From an uncultured bacterium (GTDB taxonomy: Bacteria; Pseudomonadota; Alphaproteobacteria; Rhodospirillales; Rhodospirillaceae), in NCBI GenBank assembly GCA_903888485.1, contig CAISTS010000018.1, forward strand, positions 1-43,553: DNA of 43,553 nt, in the 5' to 3' direction. The first letter of the stretch is position 1. Each line of letters opens with the position of its first letter. Below are positions 8,118 through 15,759 of the stretch, piece by piece. Position numbers and translations under genes: made by a program. The notes beneath the pieces were generated by a model. The model was not told the DNA's origin. It was given only the letters and a program-made list of their open reading frames with translations, and ran no database searches.

Positions 8118-10268
8118 CTACTGTTTGACGGTGACGGCATCAACACCGGTTTCGATCGCCAGCGGCGGATCTTGCGCCCATTCCCCGAGACGGCTCTTGA
8201 AAGCTTCGAGAACTGCACGCGAAGTATCCGCCCCATCGATAATGTAAGGTGTAAGGACGATGATGAGTTCGGTGCGTGTGAGATTGTTTGACTGGTTCTT
8301 GAACAGGCTGCCCAGGATCGGGATGTCCTTGAGGTAAGGAACGCCGGAATTACCAGTGTTACCGTTCTCCTGGATGAGGCCGCCTAGGAGCGCCGTTTCG
8401 CCGTCACCCAGCGAAAGCGTCGTCTGAATGCTGCGCTGTTGGATGATCGGACTGTCGATGTCCGACACGTCGTTGACCGCGGCCGAACTGACCTCCTGCG
8501 AAATTTGCAGCTCAACACGCCGGCTGGAATTGATCGTCGGTTTGATGCTGAGGGTGATGCCGGTGGACCGGTACTGCACGTCCTGGAGGATGTTGCTGGT
8601 GCCCCCGATCTGGCCGGTAGGTGCCGTTTGCTGCGTGGTGACGATAGGCACCTGACTGCCCACGGTGATCGACGCGGCGGTGCCGCTGGTTGTCACGAGG
8701 CGCGGCGTCGAGAGGACGGAGACTCTGGAATTGCTGGAGAGGGCATTGATGTTGGCGTCGATCTGCCCCCGGCTGCGCAGGAGCGTCGCGAAGATACCTG
8801 CGTCCGAACGAACGGAGTTGGCGTTGGGCGCGCGGGCGGCGGAGTCGTCATAGCCAAGCACCACGCCGAGGCTTTCGGTCCTGTCGAGGACAACTTCGGC
8901 CACGGTCGCCTCGATCATCACCTCCAGCGGCGGACGGTCCATCTGCTGCATCAGGCCGCGGAACTGTGCGTACTCTTCAGCCGAACCTTGGAAGATGATG
9001 GCGTTGCGGGTTTCGTCGACGATGATCCGGCGATTGCCGCCGAGATTCACTGGGCCGACGCTTCCGCCCTGGTTCGGGTTCGCCATCTGGCCATTGGCGT
9101 TCATCGCGCCGGCGGCCGGAGTCGGCGGCGGAGGACTGCCCGGCGCATCCGCGCCGCCCATGATCTGTCCGATCAACGAGGCAATTTGCGAGGCCACCGC
9201 GTTTTCCACCGGATAGTAGAACATGCTTTGGCGGTTGATGGTCTGTGATGGCTGGTCGAGGTCCGTCGCCCAGCGCAAGACATGCTGCAGCGTCTCCTCG
9301 CTGGTTGAAAAGACGATGATGGTATTGAGCGCATCGATCGGGATCATGCGGATGGCGACGGTGATGCCGGTGCCGATGGCGGCGCTGTAGCCTTCCGCCA
9401 CAAGTACCGTTTGCAGCTGTTCGGCCAATCGCCCGGCGCTCCAGAAGGCCGGTGAGATTTTCAGACTGCGGTTCCCAGCCATCGTCGGTTGATCGAGGAT
9501 TTCGATGGTTTCGAGCGCCGCGTTGATGTCCTCGCGCCGGCCCATCAGCAAAAGGCCGTTGGCCTGGCCGAAGCTGCTGAAGCGGACGCGGTCGCGAAGT
9601 GCGAGCTCCAGCCATGCTTGCATGGAGGCGCTTTGCACATTGTGGATCGGCACAAAGTAAAAGATCGGACGCTGATCGCCCGGCACCGTGCTGAGCGCGC
9701 GCGACCTCACGATGGTCGGTACGTCCTGGCGCACGGTCGACGCCTCGACGATGCGGTATATTTTGGTATCGCTCTGGTAGACGACCGAGACACCGTTGTT
9801 GGTCAGCACTTGCTTGACCACGTCGAAGAATTGGCTGGGCGGTATCGGTTCGGGAATGCTCAGCGTCACCAATTGTTCGCGCCCCGCGACGACCGGGTCG
9901 ATATCGAAGGGCAATTTGAGCAATTCGCCGAAAACAGTATTGATGAATGCCGGCAGTTTGATGCCTTCGAGGCTGACGCCGATGTTCTCGCCGTTCAGGC
10001 GCGGCGCCGCCGACGACGCGAAGGGTTCCGCAAGCGTGCGGCCTAGTGGCGGCGCAATCCCCTGCGTGGCGGTCGTGGCGGTGCGCTTACTCTCTTCGCC
10101 GGTGACCAGCGTCAAGGACTGCGACTGCTGCTGTTTGTTCAGCCGTATCGGTTCGGGCAAATGCGTCTCGGGCACTTGACAGCTGGCGAGCGCGGCTGCG
10201 GCGGCGACGGCCGTGCAAAGGCGGGCGGATGCGTCAAGGGCCGTGCTGCGGTGTCGAGTTCTGGACAT
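8118..10268 (-). CDS. gspD: T2SS outer-membrane secretin GspD (lipoprotein)
   Basis: This 716-residue secretin forms the outer-membrane pore of the type II secretion system. The N-terminal signal ends in a lipobox (LASC, Cys30), so the mature protein is probably lipidated. Periplasmic N-domains occupy roughly 90-440, with a Pro/Gly/Asn-rich insertion around 375-410. The C-terminal secretin domain includes VPIVTTQQ, the stretch beginning QTTLSLGDGE, and VPYLKDIPILGSLF before the final beta-lip. No GspS pilotin gene is visible, and self-lipidation may replace it. It follows gspC by 6 bp in a gspK-L-M-C-D operon. Confidence 0.93.
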   Translation of the reverse strand: MSRTRHRSTALDASARLCTAVAAAAALASCQVPETHLPEPIRLNKQQQSQSLTLVTGEESKRTATTATQGIAPPLGRTLAEPFASSAAPRLNGENIGVSLEGIKLPAFINTVFGELLKLPFDIDPVVAGREQLVTLSIPEPIPPSQFFDVVKQVLTNNGVSVVYQSDTKIYRIVEASTVRQDVPTIVRSRALSTVPGDQRPIFYFVPIHNVQSASMQAWLELALRDRVRFSSFGQANGLLLMGRREDINAALETIEILDQPTMAGNRSLKISPAFWSAGRLAEQLQTVLVAEGYSAAIGTGITVAIRMIPIDALNTIIVFSTSEETLQHVLRWATDLDQPSQTINRQSMFYYPVENAVASQIASLIGQIMGGADAPGSPPPPTPAAGAMNANGQMANPNQGGSVGPVNLGGNRRIIVDETRNAIIFQGSAEEYAQFRGLMQQMDRPPLEVMIEATVAEVVLDRTESLGVVLGYDDSAARAPNANSVRSDAGIFATLLRSRGQIDANINALSSNSRVSVLSTPRLVTTSGTAASITVGSQVPIVTTQQTAPTGQIGGTSNILQDVQYRSTGITLSIKPTINSSRRVELQISQEVSSAAVNDVSDIDSPIIQQRSIQTTLSLGDGETALLGGLIQENGNTGNSGVPYLKDIPILGSLFKNQSNNLTRTELIIVLTPYIIDGADTSRAVLEAFKSRLGEWAQDPPLAIETGVDAVTVKQ

Positions 10269-10274
10269 GAGCGT

Positions 10275-10781
10275 TTACTTCTTCTCTGGTTTCTCGGGTT
10301 TGTTCTCGAGCTTGAACAGTCGCAATTCTCGCGGCGTGCCGGCCACGTCGAGCTGCAGCGCGCCGTGGCTGATGGAAATGACCTTCTCGCCATTCGGCAA
10401 GGCGTCGCCGACACCGAAGCGGCGGATCTTGCCGGTATTGTTTATGAGGATGACTGCGGCGTATTCTTCGCCCTCACGTACGGTGCCGATGAAACGCCAC
10501 GGCAATTGCGCCGCCACGACTTTGGCGGCAGCTGGGCGTTTGGCGCCGTCCCAGATATCGAGATTCGTGAACATCGCGCGTTCCGGCCCCAGTTGGGTCG
10601 GCGCCCAGTTCGGCACGGACCAGGTCTCAGCGAGGTCCGGATTGCTGACCGTGCGCGAGGCCTGGAAGTAGCCGTTCATCCAGCCCAGAAGCGCAAAGAC
10701 CAAGAGCGCCACGGCGTGCGGCAGGTAGGGCCTGGCGAGCGGCAGGTATTCCTGAAGCTTATCACGGGCCTGCTGGAGCAT
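10275..10781 (-). CDS. gspC: T2SS inner-membrane protein GspC, short form without PDZ domain
   Basis: This 168-residue protein has one transmembrane helix (about 23-40), a linker, and a homology-region domain: WRFIGTVREGEEYAAVIL, then GVGDALPNGEKVISI and LQLDVAGTPRELRLF. That pattern matches the HR domain of GspC, which contacts the secretin N0 domain. The C-terminal PDZ or coiled-coil domain of classical GspC (about 270-300 residues) is missing, and the protein ends in a Lys/Glu/Pro tail. It sits between gspM and gspD with 2- and 6-bp gaps. GspN/PilP-like alternatives cannot be excluded. Confidence 0.75.
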   Translation of the reverse strand: MLQQARDKLQEYLPLARPYLPHAVALLVFALLGWMNGYFQASRTVSNPDLAETWSVPNWAPTQLGPERAMFTNLDIWDGAKRPAAAKVVAAQLPWRFIGTVREGEEYAAVILINNTGKIRRFGVGDALPNGEKVISISHGALQLDVAGTPRELRLFKLENKPEKPEKK

Positions 10782-10783
10782 GA

Positions 10784-11413
10784 CTATTTCGCCCCCGCGC
10801 TGGCGTCGGCATTGCGGATGAAAGTCGAAAGATCCATCTCGACGCGGCTGTTGGCGCCGGAGCGGATGATGAGGCGATCGACGACGATCAAATGATCGGC
10901 CTCCGCGACGTCGGCGAGCACCTGCATGACCACGGCTTGATCGAACGTGGCGATGACTTTGGCGGTCATGCGCTGCAAAGAGGCGATGGTGGAAGAAGGT
11001 TGCCCGTCGCGCGACACCCCGCTCCGCGTGATCTGGATCTGTTGAGCCGTTCCGCCGAATTTCTGGAAGCGGTTGCGGATCCAGCTATCGAATGCGGCTT
11101 CGGCCAGGCCGGGCGTTGGGGCGTCCCACATCCGCACGGCAAGCTGACCTTTGAGCGCCTGCGCGGTCTCAAGGCGCTTGGGCCAGGCGTCGCCCGTCAC
11201 CTCTGCCTGCAAACGCGCAAGGCTCATGCGCGAGCGCACCAACTCGCCGCGCTTGCTGGACGTCAGGCCCCAGAACGCACCGATGAAGACCAGCACGCTG
11301 ACAACGACGGCGCCCACGAGCAGAAGGAGCAGCCGCTCATTGCTGACCATCTCCTGGCTAACATGCCGGCGGAAGCGTTCGACAAGCGGTGCGAGGGTGT
11401 CCGAAAGATTCAT
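10784..11413 (-). CDS. gspM: T2SS inner-membrane assembly protein GspM
   Basis: This 209-residue bitopic protein has a cytoplasmic stub of about 27 residues, one strong transmembrane helix (about 28-50), a short coiled coil, and a periplasmic ferredoxin-like domain with alternating helices and strands. Size, topology and place right after gspL match GspM, which partners GspL and stabilises the GspE-GspL platform. Sequence conservation in this family is low, so the call rests mainly on topology and operon position. Confidence 0.78.
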   Translation of the reverse strand: MNLSDTLAPLVERFRRHVSQEMVSNERLLLLLVGAVVVSVLVFIGAFWGLTSSKRGELVRSRMSLARLQAEVTGDAWPKRLETAQALKGQLAVRMWDAPTPGLAEAAFDSWIRNRFQKFGGTAQQIQITRSGVSRDGQPSSTIASLQRMTAKVIATFDQAVVMQVLADVAEADHLIVVDRLIIRSGANSRVEMDLSTFIRNADASAGAK

Positions 11414-11416
11414 GCG

Positions 11417-12538
11417 CTAGCGGCCCGCGGTCTTAGTTTGCTTGGGCAGGACATCCATTCTCATCCGCATCATTCCGTCCTGGCCGCTGCGAGAGGCCGT
11501 GACATTGGCGAATACGCCGCTCTTCTCGAAGGCGGTAATCAGATAGGTCGCTTCGATATCACGCTCGGACGTGAGCGTGAACGAAAGCTGCCCGACATCG
11601 TAGGTCCACTCGGGGATCTTGACGTTCAAGCTTTGCAAAAGAGCCAACGCGGTGGTCAGGACCTGGAACTGGCTGGGATAGACCTCAAGCGAGAGGTAAT
11701 CTTCGATCTCGTCGAGGTTGGCAAGAGCGTCGCTACGCACCTTGCGGATGCCCTGGGTCTCGACTGACAGCGTTTCCATACGGTTGTTCACGCGCGCGTT
11801 GGCGACAGCGAGCGTGAGGTACTCGGCAGCGAGGTAGGCGAAAGGGGCTGCCACCAGCACGCCAATGGCCAGGGCATAGCGCGGGTCATCCAGGATGACC
11901 ATCGGCGCACCCAAGAGACCTTCTTGCCGCGTCCAGGGCGCATCAAGGAAGGGCGCCGGACTCGGTTCGGGAACGAAGCGGTGCTCATCGAGCGGCGCAC
12001 CCGCCGACCGGACGAACATCTCCCATTCCAGCCGTGTCGGCATAACCGGCCACCAGCGGCTGAAGGCCAAGAAGCCTTCGCGCCAAACTTGGGCCTCGTA
12101 GCCCTCAACGGCGGCGACAAGCCGCAGGCCGTCCTGCAGCGGTTCGCGCATGAAGGCTTCCGGATACAACAGTGCGCGGCGTTCGCTGAGCCCCGCTTCG
12201 GCGATCGTGGCTTTGACTTCGTCTTCGTTCCATGCGTAAACGCAGGCGCGATTTGCGGACCAATGCGCGACATAGCCCACGTTCGCAAAGGGCGCCCAGC
12301 GGCGCACCTGCACGCGCAGGAGCGCCTTCTTCTTGCTGTCGGCGACCTCGGCCGGCAGCGTGAATACATTCTGGCGCGTAGACCGCCGACTCAGAACCCA
12401 ATAGACGCGACTATTGGGATTTGGCTTTTGTTCCGTCTGCCCCGGGCGGTAAATCAACACTTTCGGGGGCTGGGAAAATAGCTTCTGGGTCGAGGCGATC
12501 CAGCGCTGAGTTGTATTCGCTAGGGATCCTAACTGCAT
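11417..12538 (-). CDS. gspL: T2SS platform protein GspL
   Basis: This 373-residue protein has a cytoplasmic N-terminal domain to about 225, one transmembrane helix near 232-252 (YALAIGVLVAAPFAYLA), and a periplasmic domain with the strand pattern of a GspL/PilN-type ferredoxin fold. GspL recruits the GspE ATPase. I chose ATG 12538; a TTG at 12577 would extend it by 13 residues. Even with the shorter form it overlaps the 3' end of gspK by 128 bp in another frame, which is long for bacterial genes. The overlapping segment (VLIYRPGQTEQK, VYWVLSRRS) looks protein-like, so the overlap seems real. Confidence 0.8.
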   Translation of the reverse strand: MQLGSLANTTQRWIASTQKLFSQPPKVLIYRPGQTEQKPNPNSRVYWVLSRRSTRQNVFTLPAEVADSKKKALLRVQVRRWAPFANVGYVAHWSANRACVYAWNEDEVKATIAEAGLSERRALLYPEAFMREPLQDGLRLVAAVEGYEAQVWREGFLAFSRWWPVMPTRLEWEMFVRSAGAPLDEHRFVPEPSPAPFLDAPWTRQEGLLGAPMVILDDPRYALAIGVLVAAPFAYLAAEYLTLAVANARVNNRMETLSVETQGIRKVRSDALANLDEIEDYLSLEVYPSQFQVLTTALALLQSLNVKIPEWTYDVGQLSFTLTSERDIEATYLITAFEKSGVFANVTASRSGQDGMMRMRMDVLPKQTKTAGR

Positions 12539-13547
12539 AGTCAACTCGCCATGGACGCTTGTCGGACGTGGGTTCAAGAGTAAGTGAAAAACGCGAGTGC
12601 TGGCCCGAGACCTTGTCGATCAGATCGACCACCATGCAAGGGCCTGGCACAAATGAATAGAAGAATGGCTCGTCGTTGACGAGCAAATCGGCTGCCGCCG
12701 CGAATTCGCGGATGTTGCGGAAGGGCTTTTCGCTTCGGTAGGCAATCACCCTGTCGGCTTTTGCGGGTGTGAGCTCGCGGATATTGGCCATCAACACGGG
12801 CACCGGCGCATTGTTGGGATTGAAGCCGCCGGTCTGGCAGGTGGTGAGAAAGGGGGCTTTCAAATCCGCTTCCCAAAAGCTGTTCATCTTGTCCCAACCC
12901 AGCGCGCGCTGCGCCTGCATCGGGCTGACCATGATGCCGTTGGCGGGCGGTAGCAGGCCGATGCGTGTGTATTGCGTGCGCTCGGCGCCGGCCAGGCGGG
13001 TGAAATCGTCGTCGTCAACGTAATCCATGAGGCTGTCGATCAGGCGTGTGGCGTCGGCCTCGGGCACGTCGAAATTGGAGAGCGCGCGCCGCATGTTAGG
13101 GGGTGTGACGGCATTGAGATTGAGTAGTCCGGAGCCGTCCTGAACCGACACGACGATATTTGGCGCGCTTTCTGAGATATAGGGACGGGCATCCAGCTTG
13201 AGATAGCGACCGCTGTCGGCGGGGCCGGCGAGCACGCTGTTGAAGTCGTTCACATTGGCGAACTTCATGTTCACGCCGACCTCGAGGCCGCGATAACTCG
13301 TTGGCCGTGTGCCCATGAGGTAAACGAGTTCGTTGCGCACGTTGGATTGAGCGAGCTCGAGTGCGGTACTCTGCGCAAGCGCCTGAGAGTTGGCGACGGT
13401 GTTCGCGACCCAGATATTCAGGCTCGCCGCGAGCAGACCGATGATCGCGATCATCCACAAGGTCAGCGGCAAAATGAACCCAGCCGCGCGCCGCGCGCCC
13501 ACGCGCTCGCTACGCTCGTCACAATGCTCTGCGTCCGACGGGTTCAT
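12411..13547 (-). CDS. gspK: T2SS minor pseudopilin GspK
   Basis: This 378-residue protein is the large minor pseudopilin that caps the pseudopilus with GspI and GspJ. The prepilin leader ends RRAAG, followed by FILPLTLWMIAIIGLLAA. Position +5 is Leu rather than the Glu of other pseudopilins, which is characteristic of GspK. The globular part has the helix-hairpin-helix-like region DEPEADATRLIDSL-type (PEADATRLIDSLMDYVDDDD) and a later NIRELTPAKADRVIAYR block. It is the first gene of the minus-strand gspK-L-M-C-D operon. Confidence 0.9.
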   Translation of the reverse strand: MNPSDAEHCDERSERVGARRAAGFILPLTLWMIAIIGLLAASLNIWVANTVANSQALAQSTALELAQSNVRNELVYLMGTRPTSYRGLEVGVNMKFANVNDFNSVLAGPADSGRYLKLDARPYISESAPNIVVSVQDGSGLLNLNAVTPPNMRRALSNFDVPEADATRLIDSLMDYVDDDDFTRLAGAERTQYTRIGLLPPANGIMVSPMQAQRALGWDKMNSFWEADLKAPFLTTCQTGGFNPNNAPVPVLMANIRELTPAKADRVIAYRSEKPFRNIREFAAAADLLVNDEPFFYSFVPGPCMVVDLIDKVSGQHSRFSLTLEPTSDKRPWRVDYAVRIPSEYNSALDRLDPEAIFPAPESVDLPPGADGTKAKSQ

Positions 13548-14091
13548 GAGGTATCCAGAAAACTGCCGCCACCGGCCTGCCGTGAGCTATTTGTCTCACG
13601 TTCCCCAGCCGAGGTCATGCCTGCAGCGGTTAATCGCCACCGCATTTCACACCGGCGACGCTAGGGGCATCTGCTTCTATTTCTTAGTTAATTTGCTGTA
13701 ACGGCGTTTTGCAGCCTTCGTTCCATCGCCGCGCCGGATTCCTGGCCATCGCCGGGCCTGGCCTGCCGGGAGAGCGCCGCGCCAGGGGACCAGGGAGTGT
13801 GGTTTTCTTCCCGACACCCGTACCACAGATTGCCCGGCGTCGTGCCGGACCAGTGCCGTACCTGGGCGGTCCCGCGTGCGGGCGCCAAAGGCGCCACCGC
13901 ATTGCGCGTTGAGATTACAAGAGCGCAAGCTTGGGCGAGCGTTGCGTCGCCGATTTCACTCCGCATCCCGCTTTGACGTGAGCGCGTTAAGCGCGGGTTG
14001 GTCATCTAGATGCTGCAAAAGTACCGTTCCATCACTAAGTTACGGACCATCACCCACCAACAACCCTTCACCCCCGAGCTTCGCCTCCTTC
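13548..14091. other. 544-bp non-coding divergent region
   Basis: This region lies between gspK (minus) and the first TPR-glycosyltransferase gene (plus). It should hold promoters for both, but I see no convincing -35/-10 pair. An AT-rich patch lies at about 13676-13700. GGCGCC-AAA-GGCGCC at 13881-13895 is a perfect short hairpin. Small open frames here have no protein-like pattern and I left them out. Confidence 0.6.
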
Positions 14092-15759
14092 ATGACCCGC
14101 AGAGTGCCATCCCCAACCTCTGGCCCGCAGAAAGCGGACGTCATTACGGCGACACTCGCCATGGCGCGGTCACACCACACACAAGGCCGCCTAGGGTTGG
14201 CGGAAGGATGCTACCGGCAGGTCCTGTCGCTGGACGCCAACAACGCCGAGGCGCTTCATTTGCTCGGCGTTGTGGCGCTGCAGTCCAACGCAGCGGAAGA
14301 CGCCGTCAAATTAATCAAGCGCGCAATTCGCCGAAGTCCGCGGGACGCGGCCATGTTTGTCAATCTGGGTGCCGCCCACCGCAAGCTGAAACAGCTCGCG
14401 GAGGCGCGCGATGCCTATAAGGCTGCGGTGAAACTCGTGCCGCAGTTCGCCGACGCCTACTTCAACCTGAGCAAAGTGCTCTTGGACCTCGAGGAGCCGG
14501 CGGCAGCGGTGGAAGCTGGCCAGAAATGCGTTTCCCTCGATCCCAAGCGTGCCGAAGCGCTTCTCATTCTAGGGAACGCCTACAAGCACACGGGCGACAA
14601 GAGCCGTGCGCTTGCCGCCTATGAGGAGGCGCTGCGTCTGGCGCCGCAGCTCGCCGAAGCCTATGGCAACGTTGCGTCCGTCCATATCGACCGCTGTGAA
14701 TTCGCACGAGCGCTTGAGCTCCTCAACCAAGGATTGGCCATCGATCCGCATTCAGGCGACCTGAAGGTCAAACGGGCGATGGTCCATCTGAGAATGGGGA
14801 ACTTGGCGCAAGGATGGGATGACTATGAAGGCCGCTATTCCGCGGAATTCGAAACGATGCCGCGCTTCGATGCGCCGCCGCCCTATTGGAATGGCGAAGA
14901 TCTTGGCGATAAAACGCTGCTGGTGGGGTGCGAACAAGGCATCGGCGACAGCGTGATTTACGGCAGCATGATCGGCGACGCCGTGGCGCGCGCGCGCGCC
15001 TGCATCATCGAATGCACGCCGCGGATGGTGCCGGTGTTCGCGCGCAGTTTCCCCACGGCCAAAGTTGTAAGTTATGTGTCCCAAAGAGAGCGCACGACGC
15101 CGGCGTCGGAATTCGATACGCAAATCGGCGTCACCAGTCTCGGCCGTTTTTTCCGCCGCGATATGGCGGACTTTCCGCGACATCGCGGATATCTGAAGGC
15201 CGATCCGGCGCGCGCCGCCGCGTTCAGGGCGCGTTATCAGGCGATTGCGCCCGGCAATCTCGTGGTCGGCCTTTCCTGGCGCAGCGTAAACAAGAAAATC
15301 GGCGAGCCGAAGAGCGCGGATCTCGCGGACTGGGCAGATGTGCTGAAGGTGCCGGGGGTGACGTTCGTCAATCTTCAGTACGGCGATTGCGCGGCCGATC
15401 TGAAAGCAGCCAAAGAAAAACTTGGCGTAGATGTCGTGCAGGACCCCGACGTGGATTCAATGAAGAACATGGACGACTTTTTTGCGCAGGTCGCGGCGAT
15501 GGACCTCGTGATCACGACGTCCAATACCACCGTGCACGTCGCCGGCAGTCTCGACATTCCCGCCTGGCTCATCCTGAATACGAGCCTATCTGCCCTGTGG
15601 TATTGGTTCCTCGATCGCACCGACAGCCCCTGGTATCCCTCGGTGCGCATTTTCCGCCGTCCCACGGGCGAGACCGATATGAACACCGCCGATTGGTGGC
15701 GTCCTGCCGTCAAGGAGATCGGCAAGGCTCTCACTGCAAAAGTCCAAGGTAGCGGATGA
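14092..15759 (+). CDS. TPR protein with GT9-like glycosyltransferase domain (module 1, D-type)
   Basis: I place the start at ATG 14092 (MTRRVPSPTS); the frame is open upstream, but the extra 72 residues look like translated non-coding DNA. ATG 14161 is an alternative. The 555-residue protein has about six tetratricopeptide repeats (roughly 20-230), then a GT9/ADP-heptosyltransferase-like domain. The latter has PPYWNGEDLG, GCEQGIGDS (about 278-287), VGLSWRSVNKK, NLQYGDCA, the acceptor/nucleotide-site-like VITTSNTTVHVAG (about 472) and SPWYPSVRIFR (about 511). TPRs ahead of a glycosyltransferase recall O-GlcNAc transferase, although the catalytic part is of another type. It overlaps the next gene by 4 bp (ATGA). 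Confidence 0.82.
   Translation: MTRRVPSPTSGPQKADVITATLAMARSHHTQGRLGLAEGCYRQVLSLDANNAEALHLLGVVALQSNAAEDAVKLIKRAIRRSPRDAAMFVNLGAAHRKLKQLAEARDAYKAAVKLVPQFADAYFNLSKVLLDLEEPAAAVEAGQKCVSLDPKRAEALLILGNAYKHTGDKSRALAAYEEALRLAPQLAEAYGNVASVHIDRCEFARALELLNQGLAIDPHSGDLKVKRAMVHLRMGNLAQGWDDYEGRYSAEFETMPRFDAPPPYWNGEDLGDKTLLVGCEQGIGDSVIYGSMIGDAVARARACIIECTPRMVPVFARSFPTAKVVSYVSQRERTTPASEFDTQIGVTSLGRFFRRDMADFPRHRGYLKADPARAAAFRARYQAIAPGNLVVGLSWRSVNKKIGEPKSADLADWADVLKVPGVTFVNLQYGDCAADLKAAKEKLGVDVVQDPDVDSMKNMDDFFAQVAAMDLVITTSNTTVHVAGSLDIPAWLILNTSLSALWYWFLDRTDSPWYPSVRIFRRPTGETDMNTADWWRPAVKEIGKALTAKVQGSG

Noticed and set aside
12539..12577. TTG start for gspL
   Set aside because: A later ATG exists and the TTG would lengthen an already long overlap with gspK.
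13688..14005. 105-residue minus-strand frame in the divergent gap
   Set aside because: There is no ribosome-binding site or protein-like pattern, and several overlapping frames of equal quality exist there.
13876..14091. 72-residue N-terminal extension of the first TPR-glycosyltransferase
   Set aside because: It is Ser/Arg/Pro-rich and resembles translated intergenic DNA; paralogues start just before the first TPR.
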